Of a DNA stretch of 5,688 nt, positions 1-5,688 are shown in pieces. Within the stretch, counting starts at the first letter, position 1. Each line of letters begins with the position of its first letter. The notes under the pieces were generated by a model. The model made no database searches and was not told where the DNA came from. It saw nothing but the letters and a program-made list of their open reading frames with translations. The DNA is from Lysobacterales bacterium. GTDB taxonomy: Bacteria > Pseudomonadota > Gammaproteobacteria > Xanthomonadales > SZUA-36. The stretch lies in assembly GCA_026196445.1 (NCBI GenBank), contig JAPHTE010000099.1, positions 1-5,688 on the forward strand, read 5' to 3'. Made by a program: the position numbers and the translations under genes.

Positions 1-204
1 CACATCACCCAATTGATCCCGCAATAGCGCCAGTGAATCATCGCTACACACATCGATGCCTTCGATCACGCGCGCGCCCGTGGATTTCAGTTCGTCGCTT
101 ACCTGCCGGCATGCCGCAATGACCTGCTCTCCGCGCGCCAGCAATTGCGTGCAGAGTTCAAGACCAATACCTCGGTTGGAGCCGGTGACGAGTATAGTTT
201 TCAT
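1..204 (-). CDS. Short-chain dehydrogenase/reductase (SDR), N-terminal part, cut by window edge
   Basis: The 68 visible codons form the start of a Rossmann-fold oxidoreductase of the classical SDR superfamily. The glycine-rich NAD(P)-binding motif TGSNRGIG lies at residues 7-14, directly after the first beta strand (MKTILV). An amphipathic helix (LELCTQLLARG) and a second strand (QVIAACR) follow. An aspartate at residue 51 (GIDV) sits where SDRs usually carry the Asp that contacts the adenine ring. The catalytic Ser-Tyr-Lys residues would lie beyond the left edge, so substrate and activity cannot be judged. The basic residue after the second strand (Arg33) hints at NADPH preference, which is inference. 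The ATG is preceded by AAGGGA about 8 bases upstream. The gene is divergent from the small membrane protein gene to its right. The N-terminus resembles SDRs of the C-factor type, but the subfamily is uncertain. Confidence 0.9.
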   Translation of the reverse strand, partial: MKTILVTGSNRGIGLELCTQLLARGEQVIAACRQVSDELKSTGARVIEGIDVCSDDSLALLRDQLGDV

Positions 205-242
205 TTCAGAGTCCCTTGTATTTGTAAACTGGCGGACGTGGT

Positions 243-258
243 TGCACGCGTCTGTGCA
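243..258. promoter_or_regulatory. Inverted repeat TGCAC-N6-GTGCA, possible operator
   Basis: A perfect 5-bp inverted repeat with a 6-bp spacer lies between the divergent SDR and small membrane protein genes. It is about 40 bases upstream of the SDR start and just upstream of the rightward -10 box. The size and position suit a dimeric regulator controlling one or both genes. Arms this short often occur by chance, and no regulator gene is nearby, so this is only a candidate. Confidence 0.25.
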
Positions 259-282
259 CTGATCGGATTCCGTCCACTTCGC

Positions 283-291
283 TGATATACT
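283..291 (+). promoter_or_regulatory. Extended -10 promoter element for the small ORF / tfpX-Z unit
   Basis: TGATATACT matches the extended -10 pattern TGnTATAAT with one mismatch in the hexamer. It predicts a transcript start near position 298, about 22 bases before the first ATG of the small membrane protein gene. No good -35 hexamer is seen at 16-18 bases upstream, which is tolerated at extended -10 promoters. It would drive both the small gene and the TfpX/TfpZ gene. Confidence 0.45.
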
Positions 292-319
292 ACATCACCA
301 TTGGTCCAACCGGATACGT

Positions 320-544
320 ATGATGAACTCGCAATTCAAGCCCAATAATGTATTCGCAATCCTGATTGCAGTCGCCCTCATGGCGGCTGGTTTTATCCTT
401 AGCTTCATCAACAAGCAGATGGATTCGGAACACGAATTAACAACAACCGAGGAGGCGAAAACGGTAGCCTTGCCTGACCAGGCGGTGCCGGCTGATGCCG
501 AAACGGAAGTGGTCAAACCTCGCGAGGACAACGGCGATCGGTGA
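320..544 (+). CDS. Small single-pass membrane protein of unknown function (74 aa)
   Basis: I do not recognise this protein. It has a short polar N-terminus (residues 1-10), one clear hydrophobic membrane segment at about residues 11-30 (VFAILIAVALMAAGFILSFI), and a hydrophilic, mostly acidic tail of about 44 residues rich in Glu, Asp, Thr and Ala. It has no lipobox cysteine and no type IV pilin processing motif, so it is neither a lipoprotein nor a pilin. Signs that it is real are the extended -10 box about 30 bases upstream, the well-formed membrane segment, and the same-strand gene 43 bases downstream. The ribosome binding site is weak (GGA about 6 bases before the ATG). Two adjacent ATG codons (320 and 323) could each start translation. 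The overlapping reverse-strand ORF is probably a shadow. It may act together with the TfpX/TfpZ-family protein encoded next, but this is inferred from position only. Confidence 0.65.
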   Translation: MMNSQFKPNNVFAILIAVALMAAGFILSFINKQMDSEHELTTTEEAKTVALPDQAVPADAETEVVKPREDNGDR

Positions 545-587
545 TCACCGCGCTGCCTGAAACGGCTATCAGAAGGGGGACAGGACA

Positions 588-1334
588 ATGAATCGATCAC
601 GTGCAGCATTGATCTACCTGTGGCCAAGCCTGGTCGTGCTGGCGCTGTGCGCGGCCGTAATCATGTTCGCCTGGTATCCGCAGCCATTTTTACAATTGCC
701 GAGTAGCGGCAGGTTTTCTGTTTTACTACTGATCAGTGCAGCACTGATCGGGCCCGTGTTGATCTGGTTCATGTATAAACAGGGGAAAAAAGGTATGCTG
801 TTTGACCTGGTCTTCATCGCCCTGATGCAGCTGGCGGCCATGGGCTGGGGTATGTACACCTTGTACCTGAACCGGCCCTATTTCATGGTTTTCACCCTGG
901 ACCGTTTCGAAGTGCTGGCCCGCCGGGAAGTCGACACCGCTGAAATTTCCGACCCGGCGTTTCTCGACAAACCGCTTGCGGGACCCGTGTTGTTGTACGC
1001 AAATATGCCCAGTGACCCGGCGGCCTACCAGAAACTGCTGCGCGAAGTCATGTTCGAGGGCCTGCCCGACCTGCAGTTTCGCAGCGAGTTCTGGAGCCTC
1101 TACGACCAGCGCCGGCAGCAGGTCCTGGATGTATCACGTCCGCTGGCAGACCTGCGTGAAGCGCGTCCGGAATCAAGTGCAAGCATCGACAAATTGGTAC
1201 GCAAGCACGGTGGCGAAATTTCAAGTCTGCGCTATGTGCCCGGCCTGTTGCACGCAGGCCAGTTTGCGGCCGTGCTGGATGCAGATAGCGGTGGCATCGC
1301 AGGTTACCTGGTTACGGACCCCTGGTTGCGCTGA
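588..1334 (+). CDS. TfpX/TfpZ family type IV pilin accessory membrane protein
   Basis: The 248-residue product matches the layout of the TfpX/TfpZ family, inner-membrane accessory proteins of type IV pilus systems. Three membrane segments occupy about residues 8-29, 43-63 and 71-93, followed by a soluble C-terminal domain of about 150 residues. Family-like signatures are the tryptophan-tyrosine-proline end of the first segment (WYPQPF, 29-34), the GP in the second segment (55-56), the basic loop KQGKKG (64-69) before FDL, the QLAA of the third segment (81-84), and RPYFMVFTLDRFEVL (96-110) just after it. Genes of this family usually lie next to a pilin gene and help that pilin assemble. Here no pilin is present and the only partner is the small membrane protein 43 bases upstream, so a pilus role is not certain. 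The start is supported by a strong AAGGGGGA about 7 bases upstream. The gene converges on the DUF885 gene. Family assignment is from recalled motifs, not a search. Confidence 0.82.
   Translation: MNRSRAALIYLWPSLVVLALCAAVIMFAWYPQPFLQLPSSGRFSVLLLISAALIGPVLIWFMYKQGKKGMLFDLVFIALMQLAAMGWGMYTLYLNRPYFMVFTLDRFEVLARREVDTAEISDPAFLDKPLAGPVLLYANMPSDPAAYQKLLREVMFEGLPDLQFRSEFWSLYDQRRQQVLDVSRPLADLREARPESSASIDKLVRKHGGEISSLRYVPGLLHAGQFAAVLDADSGGIAGYLVTDPWLR
731..749. repeat. Near-perfect 19-bp palindrome inside the tfpX/Z gene
   Basis: GATCAGTGC and GCACTGATC form perfect 9-bp arms around a single A at 740. The site codes for part of the second membrane segment (LISAALIG) and contains two GATC sites. An imperfect copy of the same sequence occurs at 595-614 near the start of the same gene. 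Both encode an AALI peptide, so protein sequence could explain part of the likeness. No function is known. Confidence 0.4.
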
Positions 1335-1343
1335 ACGGCGCTG

Positions 1344-1368
1344 AAAAAAGAGGGATACGTGGTCCCTC
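1344..1368 (-). terminator. Rho-independent terminator for the leftward DUF885 unit
   Basis: Read on the minus strand, GAGGGA (1368-1363) and TCCCTC (1355-1350) form a 6-bp stem with a 7-base loop, followed immediately by six T residues (1349-1344). The hairpin begins 40 bases after the DUF885 stop codon and the T-run ends 9 bases short of the convergent tfpX/Z stop. On the plus strand the hairpin is preceded by A residues and followed by ACCCCGTTT. It would therefore be a poor terminator for the rightward unit, though the hairpin could stabilise its 3' end. Confidence 0.72.
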
Positions 1369-1408
1369 ACCCCGTTTACGAACCCTGAATCCGCCGGACA
1401 GATGTTGC

Positions 1409-3241
1409 CTAGGTTTGCCCTTGTTTCGCCCGCGTGATGTACTGCCTGACCAGGTCCTCCAGAATATCCAGTGGAACCGCTCCGTTGGTCAACACTACAT
1501 TGTGGAATTCACGTATATTGAAATCTGCACCCAGTTCTGTTTGTGCCAGGTCACGCAGTTCTTCGATCCTGGTCATGCCGACCTTGTAGGCCAGTGCCTG
1601 GCCAGGCATGACGAAATAGCGCTCAATTTCAGCTACCACGTCGCTCTCGGTGATGCCGGTGTTATTGATCATGTACTCGATGGCCTGCTCACGGCTCCAG
1701 CGCTTGTAGTGGATGCCGGTGTCGACCACCAGGCGAACCGCGCGGAACAATTCGCCCTGTAAGCGGCCGATGTTGTCATAGGGGTCATCCTGGAAACCGA
1801 GTTCCCAGGCCAACTTCTCGGCATACAGCGCCCAGCCCTCGGAATAGGCAATCGCGGGTATCAGGCGTCTGAACATCGGCAGGTTTTTCTGCTGCTGCTG
1901 TATGGCCAGTTGGAAGTGGTGGCCGGGAATCCCCTCGTGGTAAGCCAAGGTACGCATACTGTAACGTGGCGTGGCCTTGATGTCGTACAGGTTGGCAAAA
2001 AACACCCCGGGGCGTGAACCGTCCATCGCAGGGGGTTGGTAATAAGCGCCCGGGGCGGTCTTCTCCTTGAATTCCGGAATACGCTTGACGTCCATACCGA
2101 TGTCCGGGATGACATCGAAATAGGGATCCAGCCCCTGTGATATCTCGTCCAGGATAGCCTTGTAGTCGGCGAGTATCTGATCACGGCCCTCGCTACTGTC
2201 CGAGTAATAGAAACGCGGGTCTTCCGCCAATTCCGAGATGGACGCGAAGAAACCCCGGGACACATCCCAACCCTCTGCTTCGAGGATGGTGAGGATTTCC
2301 GCCTGGATACGCGCAACTTCCGCCAGGCCGTATTCATGCAAATAATCCGGTGTGTAGTCCGTCGTGGTGAACAACTTCACGGCCAGGCGGTACAGCTCAT
2401 CACCGTCCGGCAACGCCCACACACCAAAGTTCTCACTGACCTTGTCATCGAGGGTTTCAAAATAGGCGATCAGTGCGCCATAGGCCGGGTACACGGTCTG
2501 CTCGATTTGCTGGCGGGCCTCCATCGCAATACGCTGCTGTTCGTCCCGTGGCAACCCCGCCGCCTTCATCTTGTCGGTCAAGGCAAGCATCAGTATGCCT
2601 TCTTCGACCGGTGTGGCGACAAACGCGCGCATTTCTTCCAGCACCTTGGTGACAACGAACTGGGGTGGCAGGATACCCAACTGTTCACGGTGGCGTAGGC
2701 CTTCGAGCACCTGGCCAAACTTGCGGCCGACCTGGGACAGCCTTGACACATAGTCATCGGCATCCCGGACGTTGTGCACCTGGTGGGTTGACTCCATGAA
2801 CGACGGGAAGCCGTTTTGCACCCCGAATAGCTGGTTCACCGGGTAGTTGTGAAATCGGAACTTCTCCGCCTCGAGCAGCATGTCCATCAGGCTCTTCGCA
2901 ACCCGCTTGGACATCCTGTCGTCTTCGGACAGGTCCTCGTCCTCGTAACTTATCAGTGTTGCACGGCTCTTCTTCAGGTGCTCGAACATCCTGTCACCGG
3001 CCGCCATGCTCGCGTCATCCAGTTTGGCGTTATGGCCCTTGATGCCGAATTGTTCCAACACATGGATCGAGGACAGCATCTCCGGACTTTCCAGCGCGGC
3101 CTGCAGGAAAGAACGGGCAAAAAAGATATTGATGTTGACCGGTTTGAAGTACCAGGAATGAGCGATGAACGCACCGCCCAGCACCAGGACGACGGCAAAT
3201 GTCAGGCCGAGCCATTTAAGGATTTTCCTGAATACGCGCAT
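1409..3241 (-). CDS. DUF885 family putative zinc metallopeptidase, membrane-anchored
   Basis: This 610-residue protein belongs to the DUF885 family (PF05960), predicted metal-dependent peptidases or carboxypeptidase-like hydrolases. The hallmark HEGIPGHH is at residues 435-442, giving two likely zinc-binding histidines and a catalytic glutamate. The second family motif, YSEGWALYAE at 466-475, would supply a further glutamate ligand. The conserved PGQALAYKVG is at 546-555 near the C-terminus. Length is typical of the family and all core motifs are intact. A basic N-terminus and a hydrophobic stretch at about residues 10-28, with no lipobox, indicate a membrane anchor with the catalytic domain outside the cytoplasm. 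The ATG is preceded by AAGAGGT about 5 bases upstream. It lies 98 bases downstream of msrQ on the same strand and may be cotranscribed. A T-run terminator follows. The substrate is unknown, and involvement in envelope protein turnover is inference. Confidence 0.93.
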   Translation of the reverse strand: MRVFRKILKWLGLTFAVVLVLGGAFIAHSWYFKPVNINIFFARSFLQAALESPEMLSSIHVLEQFGIKGHNAKLDDASMAAGDRMFEHLKKSRATLISYEDEDLSEDDRMSKRVAKSLMDMLLEAEKFRFHNYPVNQLFGVQNGFPSFMESTHQVHNVRDADDYVSRLSQVGRKFGQVLEGLRHREQLGILPPQFVVTKVLEEMRAFVATPVEEGILMLALTDKMKAAGLPRDEQQRIAMEARQQIEQTVYPAYGALIAYFETLDDKVSENFGVWALPDGDELYRLAVKLFTTTDYTPDYLHEYGLAEVARIQAEILTILEAEGWDVSRGFFASISELAEDPRFYYSDSSEGRDQILADYKAILDEISQGLDPYFDVIPDIGMDVKRIPEFKEKTAPGAYYQPPAMDGSRPGVFFANLYDIKATPRYSMRTLAYHEGIPGHHFQLAIQQQQKNLPMFRRLIPAIAYSEGWALYAEKLAWELGFQDDPYDNIGRLQGELFRAVRLVVDTGIHYKRWSREQAIEYMINNTGITESDVVAEIERYFVMPGQALAYKVGMTRIEELRDLAQTELGADFNIREFHNVVLTNGAVPLDILEDLVRQYITRAKQGQT

Positions 3242-3339
3242 TTTGACCTCTTATCGCTTGAAGTAGGAAACCCACTCCCGTGGCAGACTGGCCAATGGTA
3301 GCAGAATGCCAAGTGGTCCTTAAACGTTCTGGCGCGAAT

Positions 3340-3927
3340 TCAGCGTCTTTTTCGCGGCCTGATTCGCGAGATCAGAAGTACGGCCAGGATGGACGCGTAA
3401 ACCAGTGGCTGCAGGGTATCGAGCTTAACCTGCCAGTAAAAATGCCACACGCCCAGTATGGCGATGACGTACACCAAGCGGTGCAGGGATTTCCAACGTT
3501 TTCCCAACTTGCGCATCATGGCCTTGGTCGAAGTCGCAGCCAGCGGAACCATCATCAGCAGGCCGGCCATGCCCAGCGTAATATACGGGCGTTTCAATAT
3601 GTCTTCGACGATCAGGCCCGGGTCCAGGCCCTGGTCGAGCACCGCGTAAACCAGGAAGTGCAGGAGCAGGTAAAAAAACGAAAAAAGACCCAGCATACGC
3701 CGGTAGCGGACCAGCCAGGACCAACCCGTCCAGCGCCGCACGGGGGTGACGGCCAGCGTCAGCAACAGGAACTTCAGGCCCCAGCGCCCCAGTTCATGCA
3801 GCAACTCCTCGACCGGGTTGGTGCCCAGGCCCAGGCCCGCAACCTCAAAGGCACTCAATAACAGGTAAACCAATGGCAGCAGGCAGACCGCAAAAACCAG
3901 TGGCTTGAACGGCCGGACGTAAGACAC
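3340..3927 (-). CDS. msrQ: MsrQ, haem-binding membrane subunit of the MsrPQ methionine sulfoxide reductase system
   Basis: MsrQ is an inner-membrane b-type haem protein of the ferric reductase-like transmembrane superfamily that passes electrons to periplasmic MsrP. From the GTG start the product is 195 residues, close to the usual length of about 200, with about six hydrophobic segments. Histidines at 90 (YLLLHF), 149 (KSLHRL) and 162 (GVWHFYW) fall at the family's expected haem-ligand positions, and there is another at 44 (LLHELGRWGLKF). TPVRRWTGWSWLVRYRRMLG (61-80) and KRWKSLHRLVY (143-153) are typical family stretches. The GTG shares one base with the msrP stop codon (TAGTG), and a weak GAGAAAG lies 8 bases before it. 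The frame is open upstream to an ATG at 4059, but that would add 44 unrelated residues inside msrP, so the GTG is preferred. Adjacency to msrP makes the assignment firm. Confidence 0.94.
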   Translation of the reverse strand: MSYVRPFKPLVFAVCLLPLVYLLLSAFEVAGLGLGTNPVEELLHELGRWGLKFLLLTLAVTPVRRWTGWSWLVRYRRMLGLFSFFYLLLHFLVYAVLDQGLDPGLIVEDILKRPYITLGMAGLLMMVPLAATSTKAMMRKLGKRWKSLHRLVYVIAILGVWHFYWQVKLDTLQPLVYASILAVLLISRIRPRKRR

Positions 3928-4892
3928 TAGAAATTCTTTCTCAAGTCGAGCCCGCTGTACAGTGACGCCACCTGGTCGGCATAACCATTGAACATCAGCG
4001 TGGGTTTCTTTCTTGCAAACAGGCCAAATCCTATCGGTCGCTCGCGGGCCTGGCTCCAACGCGGGTGGTCGACTTCCGGGTTTACGTTGGCGTAAAAACC
4101 GTATTCAGACGGGATCGCCTGCTCCCAGCTGCTGCGTGGGCGTCTACGCGTGAACTCGATTTCCGCGATGGCCTTGATGCTCTTGAAACCGTACTTCCAC
4201 GGCACCACTAACCGCATCGGCGCACCGTTCTGGTTGGGCAGTTCACGACCGTAAAGCCCTACCGCCATCAATGTCAGTGGGTGCATGGCCTCGGCCATTG
4301 TCAGGCCCTCGGTGTATGGCCAGTCGAGGGTGCGGCGCCGTTGGCCAGGCATGCGTTCCGGATCATGCAGGGTCCGGAAGCGCAGGAATTTAGCGTTGGA
4401 ATTGGGCTGCAGGCGGCCGATGATACTGGCCAATGGAATACCGACCCAGGGAATGACCATCGACCAGGCTTCAACGCAACGGAAGCGGTATACCCTTTCC
4501 TCCAGTTGCTGGTTGTCAACAAGGTCCTCGAAATCGTAACGCCCGGGCTTGTCACACTCACCCTTGACCACAACGCTCCACGGCCTTGGCTCGAAGTCTC
4601 GCGCGTTGCGGGCCGGGTCCGCCTTGCCGGTGCCGAACTCGTAATAATTGTTATAGGTGGTAATGTCCTGCCAGCTGTTGGCCGGCTCAGCCGTGCTCAA
4701 CGGGCTCTCGATAACGCCCTGCAACTCACGACCGCTGATACCCTCTTGTTCAGCAAGCGATAGTAATGGGATACCGGCAATGGCGCCTGCCGTGGCCAAT
4801 CCTGACATTTTCAGCAATGTCCTTCTGCGCTGGTAAACCGATTCCGATGTGATCTCGGAAGGCTCGATATCTGCGGGTCGCTTGATCAACAT
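3927..4892 (-). CDS. msrP: MsrP, periplasmic protein-methionine-sulfoxide reductase, molybdopterin catalytic subunit
   Basis: MsrP (formerly YedY) is a Tat-exported sulfite-oxidase-fold enzyme carrying a molybdenum-molybdopterin cofactor. It reduces methionine sulfoxide in periplasmic proteins, with electrons from MsrQ. A twin-arginine signal spans about residues 22-47: RRRTLLKMSG, then a weakly hydrophobic segment, with likely cleavage after SLA (45-47). Cys139 in YRFRCVEAWSM (135-145) is the expected molybdenum ligand. Other near-invariant stretches are YNNYYEFG (80-87), KADP (90-93), the Met-Pro-Gly-Gln at 181-184, EAMHPLTLMAVGLYG (201-215), NGAPMRLVVPWKYGFK (222-237), YGFYANVNPEVDHPRWSQA (264-282) and the closing SGLDLRKNF. 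The length of 321 is close to the E. coli protein. The ATG is preceded by AAGGA 7 bases upstream. It is the first gene of the leftward unit and divergent from the MATE gene. Nothing appears broken or missing. Confidence 0.97.
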   Translation of the reverse strand: MLIKRPADIEPSEITSESVYQRRRTLLKMSGLATAGAIAGIPLLSLAEQEGISGRELQGVIESPLSTAEPANSWQDITTYNNYYEFGTGKADPARNARDFEPRPWSVVVKGECDKPGRYDFEDLVDNQQLEERVYRFRCVEAWSMVIPWVGIPLASIIGRLQPNSNAKFLRFRTLHDPERMPGQRRRTLDWPYTEGLTMAEAMHPLTLMAVGLYGRELPNQNGAPMRLVVPWKYGFKSIKAIAEIEFTRRRPRSSWEQAIPSEYGFYANVNPEVDHPRWSQARERPIGFGLFARKKPTLMFNGYADQVASLYSGLDLRKNF

Positions 4893-4992
4893 GGTGTATA
4901 TTCCTTGCCTGATTTGTGCTTTACAGGTTCATTGACCGGCGTTCGGCGCATTTTATTTCGTCAATCACCGCATCTGGGCTTGCACAACCGTT

Positions 4993-4998
4993 ATTATA
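4993..4998 (-). promoter_or_regulatory. Candidate -10 box (TATAAT) for msrP
   Basis: The minus strand reads a perfect TATAAT about 100 bases before the msrP start codon. No recognisable -35 hexamer sits at 16-18 bases upstream, so an activator may be needed or the match may be chance. The overlapping plus-strand sequence at 4992-4997 reads TATTAT, one mismatch from consensus and about 28 bases before the MATE start. The same bases could thus serve both directions. Confidence 0.4.
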
Positions 4999-5025
4999 GC
5001 GATTACTCGGCAAAATCCTCCCATC

Positions 5026-5688
5026 ATGCAGGCAACCTCGGCCCGACAATCTCGTCAACCACACAGGACCATTCTCGCGATCGCGACGCCTGCCATACTG
5101 GCCAATTCATCGGCGCCATTGGTCGGCCTGGTGGACACATGGGCCATCGGCCACTTGCCCGGCGCCGTGTACCTCGCCGCCATCGGCCTGGGCAGCGTCA
5201 TATTCAACTTCTTGTTCTGGGCCTTCGGTTTTCTGCGCATGGGCACCACGGGTATTATCGCGCAGGCCAACGGCAGGGGTGATCACAAACTGCTGATTGC
5301 AGGTATCTGGCGCAGCATGGCGCTCGCGGTCGGACTCGGGCTCGTATTGTTGCTGTTACAGGAATTCATCCTGCTTGTCGCCATCAAGGCCCTGGCCCCT
5401 CCGCAGACGGTGGCCGCACTGATGGAGGAATACTTTCACATCCGTATATGGGCTGCCCCGGCCACCCTGCTGGTCTATGCCATCTCCGGTGTTCTGTTCG
5501 GCCTGGCCAAAACGGGGGCCGTGTTGTTGCAGCAGTTGGTACTGAACGTGTCCAACGCCATTCTCAACATCACTTTTGTCGTTGGTCTCGGCCTCGGTGT
5601 GGCTGGTGTGGCGCTGGGCACCCTGCTTGCACAGTGGCTGGCCGTGATCGTGGGTCTGTGGATACTGGTGAAAATATTTGGCCTGCAC
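5026..5688 (+). CDS. MATE family multidrug/toxin efflux transporter, DinF-like, N-terminal part
   Basis: The open frame runs 221 codons to the window edge without a stop, about half of a typical MATE protein of about 440-460 residues (12 membrane segments). These are cation-coupled antiporters of the inner membrane that export drugs and other organic compounds. DinF-subfamily features include PAILANSSAPLVGLVDTWAIGHL (22-44), with the conserved membrane Asp at 37, and FLFWAFGFLRMGTTGIIAQ (62-80), whose LRMGTTG corresponds to the LRMSTTG of E. coli DinF. AAPATLLVYAISGVLFGLAKTG (143-164) and LVLNVSNAILNITFVVGLGLGVAGVALGT (171-199) are also typical. The first six or so membrane segments are visible. 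The ATG at 5026 has no recognisable Shine-Dalgarno sequence. No in-frame ATG was found upstream, so the start is the best available but not certain. It is divergent from msrP. Exported substrate cannot be inferred. Confidence 0.92.
   Translation, partial: MQATSARQSRQPHRTILAIATPAILANSSAPLVGLVDTWAIGHLPGAVYLAAIGLGSVIFNFLFWAFGFLRMGTTGIIAQANGRGDHKLLIAGIWRSMALAVGLGLVLLLLQEFILLVAIKALAPPQTVAALMEEYFHIRIWAAPATLLVYAISGVLFGLAKTGAVLLQQLVLNVSNAILNITFVVGLGLGVAGVALGTLLAQWLAVIVGLWILVKIFGLH

Noticed and set aside
539..550. 12-bp palindrome CGGTGATCACCG spanning the stop codon of the small membrane protein gene
   Set aside because: One or more such palindromes are expected by chance in 5.7 kb. It has no T-run, so it is not a terminator, and a hairpin would have only a 4-bp stem.
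295..627. 110-aa reverse-strand open frame overlapping the small membrane protein gene
   Set aside because: Its composition is that of an antisense shadow, with no domain or membrane pattern. The plus-strand frame has a clear membrane segment and a promoter-like box.
1595..1608. Perfect 14-bp palindrome TGCCTGGCCAGGCA inside the DUF885 gene
   Set aside because: It falls in the codons of the conserved PGQALA family motif, and about 0.3 such palindromes are expected by chance in a window this long.
3242..3339. Possible terminator or promoter between msrQ and the DUF885 gene
   Set aside because: The only hairpin seen, CCAC-GGGA-GTGG on the minus strand, has a 4-bp stem and only three T residues after it. 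No paired -35 and -10 boxes were found.
2849..3861. Long plus-strand open frames (2849-3301 and 3280-3861) opposite the DUF885 and msrQ genes
   Set aside because: They are rich in Gln, His and Arg as expected for antisense reading of GC-rich coding DNA, and they lie over genes with recognised motifs.
3928..4059. 44-codon N-terminal extension of MsrQ from the ATG at 4059
   Set aside because: It overlaps the well-conserved C-terminus of msrP in another frame, has no likeness to MsrQ, and the family length fits the GTG at 3927.
5356..5688. 110-aa reverse-strand open frame at the right edge
   Set aside because: It is antisense to the MATE transporter, whose conserved motifs fix the true frame; the reverse product is low in hydrophobic residues and rich in Gln, His and Gly.

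Overview
This window looks like ordinary chromosomal DNA from a gammaproteobacterium with moderate-to-high GC content. The reasons are the Tat-dependent MsrP/MsrQ pair, a TfpX/TfpZ-type pilin accessory protein, a DinF-type MATE transporter and GC-rich codon use. The species cannot be named from the sequence. No rRNA or tRNA gene, CRISPR array, insertion sequence, integrase or phage gene was found. Genes are densely packed and no gene-free stretch exceeds 135 bases.

Layout from left to right: (1) the N-terminal 68 codons of a short-chain dehydrogenase/reductase, read leftwards and cut by the window edge. (2) A short divergent promoter region with a small inverted repeat and a good extended -10 box. 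(3) A rightward two-gene unit: an unrecognised 74-residue single-pass membrane protein, then a 248-residue TfpX/TfpZ-family membrane protein. No pilin gene is adjacent. (4) A stem-loop with a T-run that fits termination of the leftward unit, which converges on tfpX/Z. (5) A leftward unit made of msrP, msrQ and a large membrane-anchored DUF885 putative metallopeptidase. (6) A divergent promoter region containing a perfect TATAAT box. (7) The first 221 codons of a DinF-like MATE efflux transporter, read rightwards and cut by the right edge.

Functionally, msrP and msrQ are a textbook pair. MsrP is a periplasmic molybdopterin enzyme that repairs oxidised methionines in envelope proteins, and MsrQ is its haem-containing membrane electron donor. 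Their stop and start codons share one base, so they are very probably translationally coupled. The DUF885 protein follows 98 bases later on the same strand, with no convincing terminator between. It is predicted to sit on the outer face of the inner membrane, so a joint role in envelope protein maintenance is possible but unproven. The remaining genes share an envelope location but show no obvious common pathway.

I did not find a convincing undescribed system. The least explained item is the small membrane protein paired with a TfpX/TfpZ homologue away from any pilin gene.
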